In this document: positions 21,117 through 30,053 of the stretch, piece after piece
How positions within the stretch are numbered: position 1 is the stretch's first letter
How the letters are laid out: each line of letters starts with the position of its first letter
DNA from: Enterobacter soli ATCC BAA-2102
GTDB lineage: Bacteria; Pseudomonadota; Gammaproteobacteria; Enterobacterales; Enterobacteriaceae
Reading direction: 5' to 3'
Length of the DNA stretch: 64,000 nucleotides
Assembly: GCF_001654845.1 (NCBI RefSeq)
Contig: NZ_LXES01000038.1
Span: 124,001 to 188,000, forward strand
Program-made: the position numbers and the translations under genes
The notes under the pieces: model-generated
What the model was told of the DNA's origin: nothing
Database searches by the model: none
The model's input: the letters and a program-made list of their open reading frames with translations, nothing else

Positions 21117-22517
21117 TTAGAAGCTTGCGTTACGCGGTGTACGTGGGAATGGAATCACATCACGCACGTTCTGAACGCCGGTCACGTAAGCGATCAGACG
21201 TTCGAAGCCCAGACCGAAACCGGAGTGAGGCACGGTACCGTAACGACGCAGGTCGCGATACCAGCTGTAATCAGCCGGATTCAGGCCCATCTCTTCCATA
21301 CGGGCATCCAGCACATCCAGACGTTCTTCACGCTGAGAGCCACCGATGATTTCACCAATGCCCGGCGCCAGCACGTCCATCGCAGCAACGGTTTTACCGT
21401 CTTCGTTAAGGCGCATGTAGAAGGCCTTAATGTCTTTCGGATAGTTTTTCACGACCACTGGCGCTTTGAAGTGTTTCTCTGCCAGGTAACGCTCATGCTC
21501 GGAAGAGAGGTCGACGCCCCAGTAAACCGGGTTCTCGAACTTCTCACCGCATTTTTCGAGGATGGCAACGGCGTCGGTATAATCCACTTGCGCGAAGTCA
21601 GCCGAAACAAAACGCTCCAGACGAGCAATAGCGTCGTTATCTACACGCTCAGCGAAGAATTTCATGTCGTCAGCGCGTTCTTCCAGAACCGCTTTGAACA
21701 CGTACTTAAGCATCGCTTCTGCCAGACCCGCAACGTCATTCAGATCGGCAAACGCCACTTCTGGCTCCAGCATCCAGAATTCCGCCAGGTGGCGGCTGGT
21801 GTTGGAGTTTTCAGCACGGAAAGTTGGGCCGAAGGTGTAAATCTTAGACAGCGCACAGGCGTAAGTTTCGCCGTTGAGCTGGCCAGACACCGTCAGGAAG
21901 GCCTCTTTACCGAAGAAGTCTTTGTCGTAATCGATTTTGCCTTCCGGCGTGCGTGGCAGGTTTTCCATATCCAGCGTGGAAACGCGGAACATTTCACCTG
22001 CGCCTTCGGTATCGGAGGCAGTAATCAGCGGGGTAGAAACCCAGAAGTAACCCTGCTCGTCAAAGAAACGGTGCAGCGCTTGCGCCAGCGTATGACGGAC
22101 ACGAGCAACCGCACCAATCAGGTTGGTGCGCGGGCGCAGGTGCGCCACTTCACGCAGATACTCGATGCTGTGGCGTTTTGCTGCCATCGGGTAAGTATCA
22201 GGATCTTCAACCCAGCCGGTCACTTCAATGGCAGAAGCCTGGATTTCGAAGCTCTGACCCTGGCCTGGAGAGGCAACCACAACGCCTGTTACGATAACGG
22301 AACAACCCGTGGTCAGGTGCAGAACGTCATCATTGTAATTGGGCAGAGAATTATTAATGACGGCCTGTACAGGATCAAAGCAGGAACCGTCATAGACGGC
22401 AAGGAAGGAGATGCCAGCTTTAGAATCTCGGCGAGTACGCACCCATCCGCGCACGGTGACTTCTTGGTCAACGGCGACACGGCCCTGGAGTACGTCGGCT
22501 ACAGGCACAACGCTCAT
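21117..22517 (-). CDS. asnS: Asparaginyl-tRNA synthetase AsnS
   Basis: AsnS charges tRNA-Asn with asparagine in the cytosol. With the ATG at 22517 it has 466 residues, equal to E. coli, and begins [10 protein letters not shown]; an in-frame upstream ATG would add 15 unconserved residues. The N-terminal OB-fold anticodon-binding domain (about 1-110) precedes a class II catalytic core with motif 2 in [19 protein letters not shown] and motif 3 GFGLGFERL. The next gene upstream is the accessory block rather than pncB as in E. coli. Confidence 0.98.
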   Translation of the reverse strand: MSVVPVADVLQGRVAVDQEVTVRGWVRTRRDSKAGISFLAVYDGSCFDPVQAVINNSLPNYNDDVLHLTTGCSVIVTGVVVASPGQGQSFEIQASAIEVTGWVEDPDTYPMAAKRHSIEYLREVAHLRPRTNLIGAVARVRHTLAQALHRFFDEQGYFWVSTPLITASDTEGAGEMFRVSTLDMENLPRTPEGKIDYDKDFFGKEAFLTVSGQLNGETYACALSKIYTFGPTFRAENSNTSRHLAEFWMLEPEVAFADLNDVAGLAEAMLKYVFKAVLEERADDMKFFAERVDNDAIARLERFVSADFAQVDYTDAVAILEKCGEKFENPVYWGVDLSSEHERYLAEKHFKAPVVVKNYPKDIKAFYMRLNEDGKTVAAMDVLAPGIGEIIGGSQREERLDVLDARMEEMGLNPADYSWYRDLRRYGTVPHSGFGLGFERLIAYVTGVQNVRDVIPFPRTPRNASF

Positions 22518-22695
22518 AATATTCTCTCTGTTAATAGTCGGAAAAAATAGACACTTGTCCACCCTTATGGGGGGATATCTATGTTACCTGGCATCTGCCA
22601 TCAGACAAGCAGATTTCGCAGTCAAAAGAGAAGAAATCAGAAATAAATGCCTCGCGGACCTGTCGCTTTCCTTTCTCCACGGTCTTTCACGCACC
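22518..22695. other. Gap between asnS and the Lrp-type regulator
   Basis: These 178 bp presumably hold the asnS promoter and the end of the regulator transcript. I see no convincing terminator, operator or small gene. Confidence 0.6.
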
Positions 22696-23157
22696 TTACT
22701 CGATGACTACCGTCATTTCCTGCTTGGCATTTTGCATCGATACGATGGTGCGAAAGGATTTGATGTTCCCCGATGCGAAAAAAAGCTCGCGAGTCAGAGC
22801 CTCATATTCCGCCATATCGCGGACGTTCATCACCAACAGGAAATCGAAATCGCCGGTAACGTAGTAGACCTGCTGTACCTGAGCACAGCTAACAAACCGT
22901 TGCTTATCTTCTTCCAGCAGATCGAGACGTTCATTCTCAATGGTGACCTGAACCATGATGGTGATCGGGCGGCCAACCTTACTGGCGTCGACCACACTGA
23001 CCGTGTGCTTAATAATGCCAGCCTCTTCCAGCGCCGCAATTCGCCGATTGACCGCTGAAGGCGACAGGCTGACACGATCGGCGATTTCCCGCTGCGAAAG
23101 GCGATGATTACGTTGTACCAGCGTGAGGATTTTTTTATCCCAGGTGTCCAGTTTCAT
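22696..23157 (-). CDS. Lrp/AsnC family transcriptional regulator
   Basis: A 153-residue Lrp/AsnC-type DNA-binding regulator. The N-terminal helix-turn-helix (about 3-60) contains LSQREIADRVSLSPSAVNRRI, and the C-terminal RAM/effector domain (about 65-145) contains the VTGDFDFLLVM segment that usually binds an amino acid. It is divergent from dpaL across a 309-bp region rich in inverted repeats, so it most likely controls the dpaL-transporter-hydrolase unit in response to a substrate amino acid. It is not global Lrp, which is longer and found elsewhere. Salmonella has a similar regulator next to its dpaL. Confidence 0.9.
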   Translation of the reverse strand: MKLDTWDKKILTLVQRNHRLSQREIADRVSLSPSAVNRRIAALEEAGIIKHTVSVVDASKVGRPITIMVQVTIENERLDLLEEDKQRFVSCAQVQQVYYVTGDFDFLLVMNVRDMAEYEALTRELFFASGNIKSFRTIVSMQNAKQEMTVVIE

Positions 23158-23466
23158 TGTATTTGCGGCCCTGAAAGCATGTGATCGACCTCACTAATGC
23201 AATTTTGTTGCATAAAAATGGCAAGTGAGGGTGAAAGTTGCGTATTACCGGACAATTTTGCGCCATTTAATCGTCGGGCGCAGTGTACCATCTCAGGCAG
23301 TGGGAAAGCGTTAAATCGCTCCAGGAAGCCACCCCCACCATTATCTGAACACGTTTATTCGACCATTTCTTAACTGGCCGCGCGGATCTCTGCGCCTGAA
23401 ATTGGGTGGAGTGGGGGCGTGGATTAATTCATCGTCTCAGGACGATAGGGATATAAAGGTGCATTT
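23158..23466. promoter_or_regulatory. Divergent promoter region with inverted repeats (regulator/dpaL)
   Basis: This 309-bp region separates the regulator from dpaL. It holds ATGCAA-N5-TTGCAT (23197-23213), an outer pair CCTCACT (23189-23195) / AGTGAGG (23224-23230) that encloses it, and ATCGTC-TCAG-GACGAT (23431-23446) placed 20 bp before the dpaL ATG. The first two lie close to the regulator start and are good candidates for autoregulatory Lrp-family sites; the third could be an operator or a leader hairpin. An AAAGG ribosome-binding site follows at 23456. Operator function is inferred. Confidence 0.5.
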
Positions 23467-24681
23467 ATGACGGACACGATTAAATATCAACTGAATGCCA
23501 GGCGTCAGCCCTACGGACAGGGCGCAGACCTGTCCTTGCTCAACGAGCGCACTGGCGATGAGGTGCTGGCATTCCATCAAAAATTCCCTGACTACCGGGT
23601 GACACCGCTGCGTAAGTTGCGCTTTTTAAGCCAGCGGCTGGGGCTGGGATCGCTGCATATTAAGGATGAAGCACAGCGATTTGGCCTGAATGCTTTCAAG
23701 GGACTGGGCGGCTCTTATGCCATGGGGAAATATCTCGCCAGCCAGCTTGGGCGAGATATTAATACATTGAGCTTTGCCGACCTGAATTCACCGGAAATGA
23801 ACGCGCGCATCAAAGATATCGTGTTTGTGACGGCCACTGATGGCAATCACGGGCGTGGTGTTGCCTGGGCGGCCGAGCAGCTTGGACTGCGGGCAGTGGT
23901 CTATATGCCGAAGGGGTCATCACTGGTGCGGGCACAGAATATTCGTCAACACGGCGCTGAGTGCACCATAACCGAACTGAACTACGACGATACCGTACGG
24001 CTGGCCGATAAAATGGCCAAAGAGCAGGGCTGGGTATTGCTCCAGGATACCGCCTGGCAGGGCTACGAACAGATCCCAACCTGGATTATGCAAGGCTATA
24101 TGACCCTCGCCGTTGAAGCCTGGGAACAGCTTGAGCAGAGCGGAGCCTCGCGACCGACGCATCTCATCTTGCAGGCGGGTGTTGGCTCTTTCGCAGGCAG
24201 CATCATGGGCTATTTTGTCGAAAAGATGCAGCATCTGGCACCGACCATCGTCATTGTCGAACCGCATAAAGCGAACTGCCTGTACCGCTCGGCAACCATC
24301 AACGACGGGCAACCCCACAGCGTCGGCGGTGACATGTCGACCCTGATGGCCGGGCTTGCCTGCGGTGAACCCAATATCACCAGCTGGCCGATGCTGCGTG
24401 ACCACGCCAGCTGTTTTATCTCCGCCGATGACCATCTTGCAGCCAATGGTATGCGCCTGCTGGCCGCGCCACGCCCGGGAACAGACGAACCCTTTATCTC
24501 TGGTGAGTCCGGGGCCATTGGCACGGGCGTGCTGTATGCGCTCATGACCCGGCCTGAGTATCGTGAGCTGGCTGAATCACTGCGCCTGAATGCTGATGCC
24601 CATGTCCTGCTCATCAGCACCGAAGGGGACACTTCCCCGGATGTCTATGAAGACATCGTCTGGTTTGGTCGTAATGGCTAA
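23467..24681 (+). CDS. dpaL: Diaminopropionate ammonia-lyase DpaL
   Basis: DpaL is a fold-type II PLP enzyme that converts 2,3-diaminopropionate (both D and L forms in the characterised enzymes) to pyruvate and two ammonia. The 404 residues match the Salmonella enzyme length. The Schiff-base lysine is K78 in GLNAFKGLGGSY, and the acid/base aspartate is D125 in TATDGNHGRG, aligning with K77/D120 of E. coli YgeX. A glycine-rich phosphate-binding stretch follows (LQAGVGSFAG). It opens a plus-strand cluster with a transporter and two M20 hydrolases, suggesting that released diaminopropionate or a related amino acid feeds this lyase. Confidence 0.93.
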   Translation: MTDTIKYQLNARRQPYGQGADLSLLNERTGDEVLAFHQKFPDYRVTPLRKLRFLSQRLGLGSLHIKDEAQRFGLNAFKGLGGSYAMGKYLASQLGRDINTLSFADLNSPEMNARIKDIVFVTATDGNHGRGVAWAAEQLGLRAVVYMPKGSSLVRAQNIRQHGAECTITELNYDDTVRLADKMAKEQGWVLLQDTAWQGYEQIPTWIMQGYMTLAVEAWEQLEQSGASRPTHLILQAGVGSFAGSIMGYFVEKMQHLAPTIVIVEPHKANCLYRSATINDGQPHSVGGDMSTLMAGLACGEPNITSWPMLRDHASCFISADDHLAANGMRLLAAPRPGTDEPFISGESGAIGTGVLYALMTRPEYRELAESLRLNADAHVLLISTEGDTSPDVYEDIVWFGRNG

Positions 24682-24700
24682 CCACTAACGACAGTAGCAA

Positions 24701-24776
24701 GAGGGCAATCTTACCTACCCTACAGGCCCTCGGTATGACACGCGTTCTGACAAAAAAACATACGCGATAACGCGTA
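24701..24776 (+). other. dpaL-transporter intergenic inverted repeats
   Basis: The 117-bp gap contains GAGGGC/GCCCTC (24701-24706 and 24726-24731) and a perfect TACGCG-ATAA-CGCGTA (24761-24776). Neither has a T-tract, so these are not obvious terminators; they could modulate expression of the transporter or stabilise mRNA ends. Confidence 0.35.
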
Positions 24777-24798
24777 ATGCAAAGAGAGAACATGACCG

Positions 24799-26088
24799 AT
24801 GAATACTGACAATGCTGTTACAGAGAGAGAATATTGCGATCCCGCAAAATGGCATAACGAAGATACTGTATGGGTGCTGGGCCTGTTCGGTACGGCAATT
24901 GGTGCCGGCGTGCTGTTTCTGCCAATTAACGCTGGGATTGGCGGTTTTTGGCCGCTGCTTATCGTTTTTGCCCTGGCTTTCCCGATTACCTGGCTTGCTC
25001 ACCGTGGACTGGCGCGATTCATTTATGCGTCAAACACGCCCGAAAGCAGCATTACCGATGTTATTGGTGAGCAATTTGGTGTGCTGGCAGGCAAGGTATT
25101 TACCGTTATCTATTTCTTCGCCGTGTATACCATTTTGATTATGTATGCGGTGGCACTGACCAATACGGCGCTGAGCTTTATGACTCACCAGCTCGGGATG
25201 GCCGAACCCCCGCGGGCGCTTGTGTCGATTGTGCTGATCCTCGGGCTGATGTTTATTGTTCGAATGGGGCAGCGGCTGATCATGCGGGTGATGAGCACCC
25301 TGGTTTATCCTTTTATTATCTCGCTTATATTTATGGCGTTGTTTCTGATCCCGCACTGGAACGGCGCAATCCTGGACACCGTTAGCGTAAGCGCGATGGG
25401 AGATGGGCATGGCATTTTGCTGACGCTGTGGATGACCTTCCCGGTGCTGGTGATGTCATTCAATCATTACCCGATTATTTCACCAATGGTTGTGCGCCAG
25501 AAACAGCGCTACGGTCTGGCACTTGCGGAGCAGAAATGCGGCCAGATCCAGCGCTACGGTGTGCTGTTGATGACGGTCGTCGTGCTGTTTTTCGTTCTGA
25601 GCTGCGTGCTGAGCCTGTCGCCTCAGCAGCTGGCGGAAGCGAAGGCGCAGAATCTCTCCATTCTTTCATATCTTGCCAATCAGTTTGATACGCCCGTCAT
25701 TGCCTGGCTGTCGCCGATTATTGCTTTTGTCGCCATTACCAAATCCTTCCTGGGACACTACATCGGTGCATATGAATCGTTGCGTGATGTGATCGTTGAG
25801 GCGGCGGCCACGAAGGGTAAAAAGCCAGATATTCGCTCAGTGAACGCCGTTGTCCTGATTTTTATGATCCTGACATGCTGGTTCGCCGCCTATAAAAATC
25901 CAAGCATCCTCGGAATTATTGAATGTATTAGCGGCCCCACGGGGGCGGCGATCCTGCTGCTGTTACCGATGTACGCAATCCATAAATTACCGGTGCTGGC
26001 ACCGTATCGCGGGAAAGCCAGCAACATCTTTGTCACCCTGATCGGGCTGATAACCGTATCTGCCATTTTTTACGGCATGTTCCAGTAA
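24799..26088 (+). CDS. HAAAP-family amino acid/H+ symporter
   Basis: A 429-residue inner-membrane transporter of the hydroxy/aromatic amino acid permease (HAAAP) family, the group of SdaC, TdcC and YhaO that import serine or threonine with protons. About 11 hydrophobic helices are visible. The first contains the family motif GTAIGAGVLFLP at 31-42, and a later helix contains GPTGAAILLLLPMYAI. It lies between dpaL and two amidohydrolases, so it probably imports the substrate of this pathway, perhaps diaminopropionate, serine or a derivative. Substrate cannot be decided from sequence. Confidence 0.88.
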   Translation: MNTDNAVTEREYCDPAKWHNEDTVWVLGLFGTAIGAGVLFLPINAGIGGFWPLLIVFALAFPITWLAHRGLARFIYASNTPESSITDVIGEQFGVLAGKVFTVIYFFAVYTILIMYAVALTNTALSFMTHQLGMAEPPRALVSIVLILGLMFIVRMGQRLIMRVMSTLVYPFIISLIFMALFLIPHWNGAILDTVSVSAMGDGHGILLTLWMTFPVLVMSFNHYPIISPMVVRQKQRYGLALAEQKCGQIQRYGVLLMTVVVLFFVLSCVLSLSPQQLAEAKAQNLSILSYLANQFDTPVIAWLSPIIAFVAITKSFLGHYIGAYESLRDVIVEAAATKGKKPDIRSVNAVVLIFMILTCWFAAYKNPSILGIIECISGPTGAAILLLLPMYAIHKLPVLAPYRGKASNIFVTLIGLITVSAIFYGMFQ

Positions 26089-26112
26089 CCACGATGAATA
26101 GCGAGATGTTTT

Positions 26113-27351
26113 ATGAGTCATTATCTGCACATTAACGGCCAGCGGCTTATCGATTCTCTGTTCGCGCTCGGCGAATACGGCGCGCTGGAAGGCGGTGGCG
26201 TCTGCCGTCTTGCGGCAACGGCAGAAGATAAAGCCGGAAGGGACTTTGTGGTAGCCAGAATGAAAGCCCTGGGCCTGGCGGTGAGTATCGATGCTATCGG
26301 TAACGTCACGGGTATTTATGCCGGGGAAGAGGAATTACCGATGGTGATGATGGGGTCGCACATTGATACCGTCGGCACTGGCGGATTGTATGACGGAAAC
26401 TATGGCGTGATGGCCGGACTGGAAGTGATTGCCACGCTTCAGGACGCGGGGATCCGCCCCCGACGTCCGCTGGCCGTCACCTTCTTTACCAATGAGGAAG
26501 GGGTGCGCTTCCAGCCCGATATGATGGGCAGCGTTGTCTTTGCAGGTGAGTTTCCTCTTGAGCAGGCCCTGGCGGCCAAAGACCGCGACGGTGTGACCCT
26601 TGACGAGGCATTGCGCGAAATTGGCTATAAAGGTGAACGTCAGCCTGGCGACCTGTCGGTAGATAGCTACGTGGAACTGCATATCGAGCAGGGACCGATC
26701 CTTGATAAAGAAGGTATCGATATTGGCGTGGTCACCGGCGTGCAGGGAATATCGTGGCAGGAATTGACGCTGACCGGTGTGTCTAATCACGCGGGCACCA
26801 CGCCGATGTCCATGCGTCGTGATGCCGGGCTTGCGGCAGCGAAAATTGCCGTTTATGCCCGTGAGCTGGCGCTGAGCCTGGGTGGCGATCAGGTTTCAAC
26901 CGTAGGGCATATCAGTGTCAAACCCAATCTGATTAACGTCATTCCTAACCACGTGGTGATGACGGTGGATTTACGCAATACGGATAACGATATCTTAGCG
27001 TTGGCGGAAAAACGGCTGGCAGAGTTTGTCGCGAAAATGGCGCAAGAAGAGGGCGTTGAGATAACCCGTCGTTCGCTGGTTCGGTTTAATCCGGTCATTT
27101 TTGCCGATGAAATTGTGAATGCCGTGGAAGGCGAAGCCAGGCGCCAGGCACTGAGCTGGCGCCGGCTGCCGAGCGGTGCAGGGCATGATGCACAGTTTAT
27201 GGCTTCCGTTTGTCCCGCAGGGATGATTTTCGTCCCCTGTGTAGACGGCATTAGTCATAACGTAAAAGAACACAGTGAAGCTAAAGACCTGATCGCTGGC
27301 GCGAACGTGCTGCTGCAGGTGGTATTACAACGCGCACAGCGCACGGCTTAA
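26113..27351 (+). CDS. M20-family N-carbamoyl-L-amino acid hydrolase / allantoate amidohydrolase-like enzyme
   Basis: A 412-residue metal-dependent amidohydrolase of the HyuC/AllC branch of the M20 family, whose members hydrolyse N-carbamoyl amino acids, ureidopropionate or allantoate. The bimetal site is visible as GSHIDTV (H83), YDGNYGV (D94), NEEG (E128/E129) and VELHIEQGP (H190), which is the HyuC-type signature. The dimerisation lid domain (about 210-330) follows. It starts 24 bp after the transporter and 19 bp before the next M20 enzyme, so all are probably in one transcript. The exact substrate is unknown; a carbamoylated or ureido amino acid is a reasonable inference. Confidence 0.85.
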   Translation: MSHYLHINGQRLIDSLFALGEYGALEGGGVCRLAATAEDKAGRDFVVARMKALGLAVSIDAIGNVTGIYAGEEELPMVMMGSHIDTVGTGGLYDGNYGVMAGLEVIATLQDAGIRPRRPLAVTFFTNEEGVRFQPDMMGSVVFAGEFPLEQALAAKDRDGVTLDEALREIGYKGERQPGDLSVDSYVELHIEQGPILDKEGIDIGVVTGVQGISWQELTLTGVSNHAGTTPMSMRRDAGLAAAKIAVYARELALSLGGDQVSTVGHISVKPNLINVIPNHVVMTVDLRNTDNDILALAEKRLAEFVAKMAQEEGVEITRRSLVRFNPVIFADEIVNAVEGEARRQALSWRRLPSGAGHDAQFMASVCPAGMIFVPCVDGISHNVKEHSEAKDLIAGANVLLQVVLQRAQRTA

Positions 27352-27370
27352 CGTTTTACAGGAGCGAAGT

Positions 27371-28534
27371 ATGGATCAGGAACAGCTAAAACAGCAGCTA
27401 ATCGCATGGCGTCATCATCTCCATGCCAACCCGGAAAGCGCCTTTGAAGAGGTAAAAACGGCGCAGTTCATTGCCGAAAAACTCGAGGCCATGGGGATTG
27501 AGGTGCATCGTAATATTGGCCAGACCGGGCTGGTGGGTGTGCTCAGATGTGGCGATGGTCAGGGCGTTATCGCTATTCGGGCTGACATCGACGCCATTCA
27601 ACTGACGGAGCAGAGCGAGCTGTCTTATCGTTCCGGCACCACTGAAAGGATGCATGGTTGCGGGCATGACGGGCATACCTGCATTGCGTTGGGCGCGGCG
27701 CAATTGCTGCTACAGCGGCAGAATTTTAACGGTACTGTCTGCTTTGTTTTCCAGCCAGCCGAAGAGCCGGGCTACGGTGCCAGGGCGATGATGGATGATG
27801 GTCTCATTGAGCGTTTTGCCATTGAGGAGATTTACGGCCTCCATAATATGCCGGGTATGAAAGCCGGGACCATTGCTACCCGGGTGGGGGGCATTATGGC
27901 CAGCGAAGACAACTTTATTATTCGCATTAAAGGGCAAGGGGCACATGCCGCCCGGCCGCATATGGCGAAAGATCCGCTGGTGATTGCCGCGGAGATCATT
28001 CTGGCGTTGCAAACCATTGTTTCGCGTAATGTCGACCCGAACGTCCCGGCCGTTATCTCGTGCACGGAGCTGCATACCGACGGTATTCGGAATGCGATCC
28101 CCACCCATGTTGAAATTAAGGGCGATACTCGCAGCTATTCAGCGGACGTTCAGATTCTGCTGGAAGAGCGGATGCGTACCATCAGTGAAGCCATATGTGC
28201 GATGCATGGCGCGCAGTGCGAGTTTAGCTACACCCATGAATTTGCGCCGACGGTGAACTGGCAACAATGCGTGGACGTGGCTATTAATGCGGCGGTAAAC
28301 GTTGTGGGCGAGGAGCGTGTCGAGGGTAGCGTTGCGCAGATGATGATCTCAGAAGATTTTGGCGCTTTCCTGCAAAAAATCCCCGGCTGCTTTGTCTTTC
28401 TAGGAAATGGCGATGCATCGGATCCACAGGGAAATATGCCACTTCACAATGCCTGCTATGACTTCAACGATGAGATTTTACTGACCGGTGCGGAATATTT
28501 TGCCGAAATCGTCAGAACTCGGTTGCCGCAGTAA
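27371..28534 (+). CDS. M20D amidohydrolase (aminoacylase/hippurate hydrolase-like)
   Basis: A 387-residue M20D amidohydrolase resembling HipO, N-acetyldiaminopimelate deacetylase and other N-acyl-amino-acid hydrolases. Visible motifs are RHHLHANPE near the N-terminus, GCGHDGHT (metal-binding Cys/His), PAEEPGYGARAM (glutamates) and a C-terminal MPLHNACYDFND histidine region. It is preceded by GGAGCGAAGT as ribosome-binding site and ends the dpaL unit at a strong terminator. It probably removes an acyl group from an amino acid, giving a substrate for DpaL or for general catabolism; the acyl donor is not determinable. Confidence 0.85.
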   Translation: MDQEQLKQQLIAWRHHLHANPESAFEEVKTAQFIAEKLEAMGIEVHRNIGQTGLVGVLRCGDGQGVIAIRADIDAIQLTEQSELSYRSGTTERMHGCGHDGHTCIALGAAQLLLQRQNFNGTVCFVFQPAEEPGYGARAMMDDGLIERFAIEEIYGLHNMPGMKAGTIATRVGGIMASEDNFIIRIKGQGAHAARPHMAKDPLVIAAEIILALQTIVSRNVDPNVPAVISCTELHTDGIRNAIPTHVEIKGDTRSYSADVQILLEERMRTISEAICAMHGAQCEFSYTHEFAPTVNWQQCVDVAINAAVNVVGEERVEGSVAQMMISEDFGAFLQKIPGCFVFLGNGDASDPQGNMPLHNACYDFNDEILLTGAEYFAEIVRTRLPQ

Positions 28535-28547
28535 GTAAAAGAGGGAT

Positions 28548-28580
28548 AAAAAAAGCGCCTGTGGATGGGCGCTTTTTTTT
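28548..28580. terminator. Bidirectional terminator between the M20 unit and pncB
   Basis: An A-run, an AGCGCC stem with its GGCGCT partner, and a T-run of eight lie between converging genes. The structure reads as a terminator on both strands. Confidence 0.92.
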
Positions 28581-28586
28581 GAGGAA

Positions 28587-29789
28587 TCAACTGGCTTTTT
28601 TGATCTGAGGCAGATCGAAGGCCTCACGCAATGCACGCACAAATGCCTTATCGTGACAGATAGTTTTGCCCGGGCTGTCGGAGAGTTTCGCTACCGGCTT
28701 GCCGTTACATTCCACCAGTTTAATAACAATGTTCAGAGGTTTTACCTGGGGAATGTCACAGGTTAAACGGGTGCCAATACCAAAGCTCAGGTTAACTCTG
28801 GCGGAAAAATGGCGATAAAGATCGACTGCTTTGGCTAAATCCAGGTTATCGGAAAAGACCAATACCTTGCTCATGGGGTCGATACCCAGTTTTTCGTAAT
28901 GGGCAATGGCCTTCTCACCCCATTCCACCGGATCCCCGGAATCGTGGCGTAAGCCCTGATAGCGCGTGGCAAATTCTGGCCCAAAATCGCGCAGGAAGGC
29001 ATCCATCGTAATGCAGTCGGTCAACGCGATCCCTAGCTGGTCTGGATACTCTTCCAGCCATGCAGCCAGCGCAGCACGCTGGCTGGTGGCCAGATCCGGG
29101 CTAATTTGTTGATGTGCCTGGAACCATTCGTGAGCCTGCGTACCCATCGGGGTCAGATTCAGGCGGCGTGCCAGATCGTAATTACTGGTGCCAACGAACC
29201 AGGACTCCTGTTGCAGACGCTTAACGATGGCCTGCTGCACTTCGCGGGAGAAACGACGGCGCGTACCAAAATCCATCAGGCGGAAGCGGGACATATCCAG
29301 CCCTTCGGTCAATTGGGAGAACTCAACGAGTTTGTTTTCCAGCGACGCAACGGCTTGTTCAACGCCTGTTTCGGGCGAGCGATAGCGGTGAGCGAGCTCA
29401 CTGATCACTGCCAGCAGCGGCACTTCCCACATAATCACTTCGCGCCACGGGCCTTCCAGGCGGATGTTCAGCTTGCCGTTATCGTTGGTCACGGTCACTT
29501 GCGCCGGGTTATAGCGGAAATCACGCAGCCAGTTCAGATAGTCGGCTTTAAAGAAAGGAAGGCCAGCAAGCCACTGGTATTCATCGTCCCGCAGAGCCAG
29601 ATGCTGCATAGCATCGACCTGTTCACGAATGGAATCTGCGTAGATACCCAGCAAGTCGTCGCCCCGGCAGCGAAATTCCGCCGCAACATGGACATCATAA
29701 TAATGGTGGAAAACGGCTTGCTGCATATGCAGTTTATACGCATCGGTATCCAGCAACGTATGCAGAACAGGAGAAGCGAATTGAGTCAT
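28587..29789 (-). CDS. pncB: Nicotinate phosphoribosyltransferase PncB
   Basis: PncB salvages nicotinate to nicotinate mononucleotide with PRPP and ATP, feeding NAD synthesis. The start at 29789 gives 400 residues, equal to E. coli, and the N-terminus MTQFASPVL; an upstream in-frame ATG would add 16 unconserved residues. The phosphohistidine segment is [14 protein letters not shown] and the PRPP-binding region follows as [10 protein letters not shown] NadR-type box precedes the gene, consistent with repression when NAD is sufficient. Confidence 0.97.
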   Translation of the reverse strand: MTQFASPVLHTLLDTDAYKLHMQQAVFHHYYDVHVAAEFRCRGDDLLGIYADSIREQVDAMQHLALRDDEYQWLAGLPFFKADYLNWLRDFRYNPAQVTVTNDNGKLNIRLEGPWREVIMWEVPLLAVISELAHRYRSPETGVEQAVASLENKLVEFSQLTEGLDMSRFRLMDFGTRRRFSREVQQAIVKRLQQESWFVGTSNYDLARRLNLTPMGTQAHEWFQAHQQISPDLATSQRAALAAWLEEYPDQLGIALTDCITMDAFLRDFGPEFATRYQGLRHDSGDPVEWGEKAIAHYEKLGIDPMSKVLVFSDNLDLAKAVDLYRHFSARVNLSFGIGTRLTCDIPQVKPLNIVIKLVECNGKPVAKLSDSPGKTICHDKAFVRALREAFDLPQIKKAS

Positions 29790-29818
29790 AGGTGCGCAGT
29801 AGCATCCTCTCACAGGAG

Positions 29819-29836
29819 CGTTTAGTACAATAAACA
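29819..29836. promoter_or_regulatory. NadR-type operator upstream of pncB
   Basis: CGTTTA-N6-TAAACA matches 11 of 12 positions of the NadR operator TGTTTA-N6-TAAACA, 30 bp upstream of the pncB ATG. NadR is known to repress pncB in E. coli and Salmonella; binding here is inferred from the match. Confidence 0.75.
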
Positions 29837-30053
29837 ACTACAGAAACCGCTGGAGTATACCTTGTTTAGCGATTTATTGAACCCCGATCACAACATAAGC
29901 TGTAGTTATGGTCGAGGGCATTTCGTGCCCCGTGTTATAAAAATGTAGCAAAAAGGGGCTTTGCACCTGAAAAGATGAACATTCTGCATAGCGCGTTTTA
30001 CACAACAGGAATATATTGAATCGTTACTCGACAAACGATGCATAAGGTTTTCT

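Noticed and set aside
21090-22550. 486-codon open frame antisense to asnS
   Set aside because: It mirrors asnS almost end to end and includes its terminator palindrome; no motif or ribosome-binding site supports it.
22696-28534. The dpaL cluster as a recent horizontal acquisition
   Set aside because: No flanking tRNA, repeat or integrase, and codon use and base composition look like the neighbours by eye; Salmonella has related genes at the same place.
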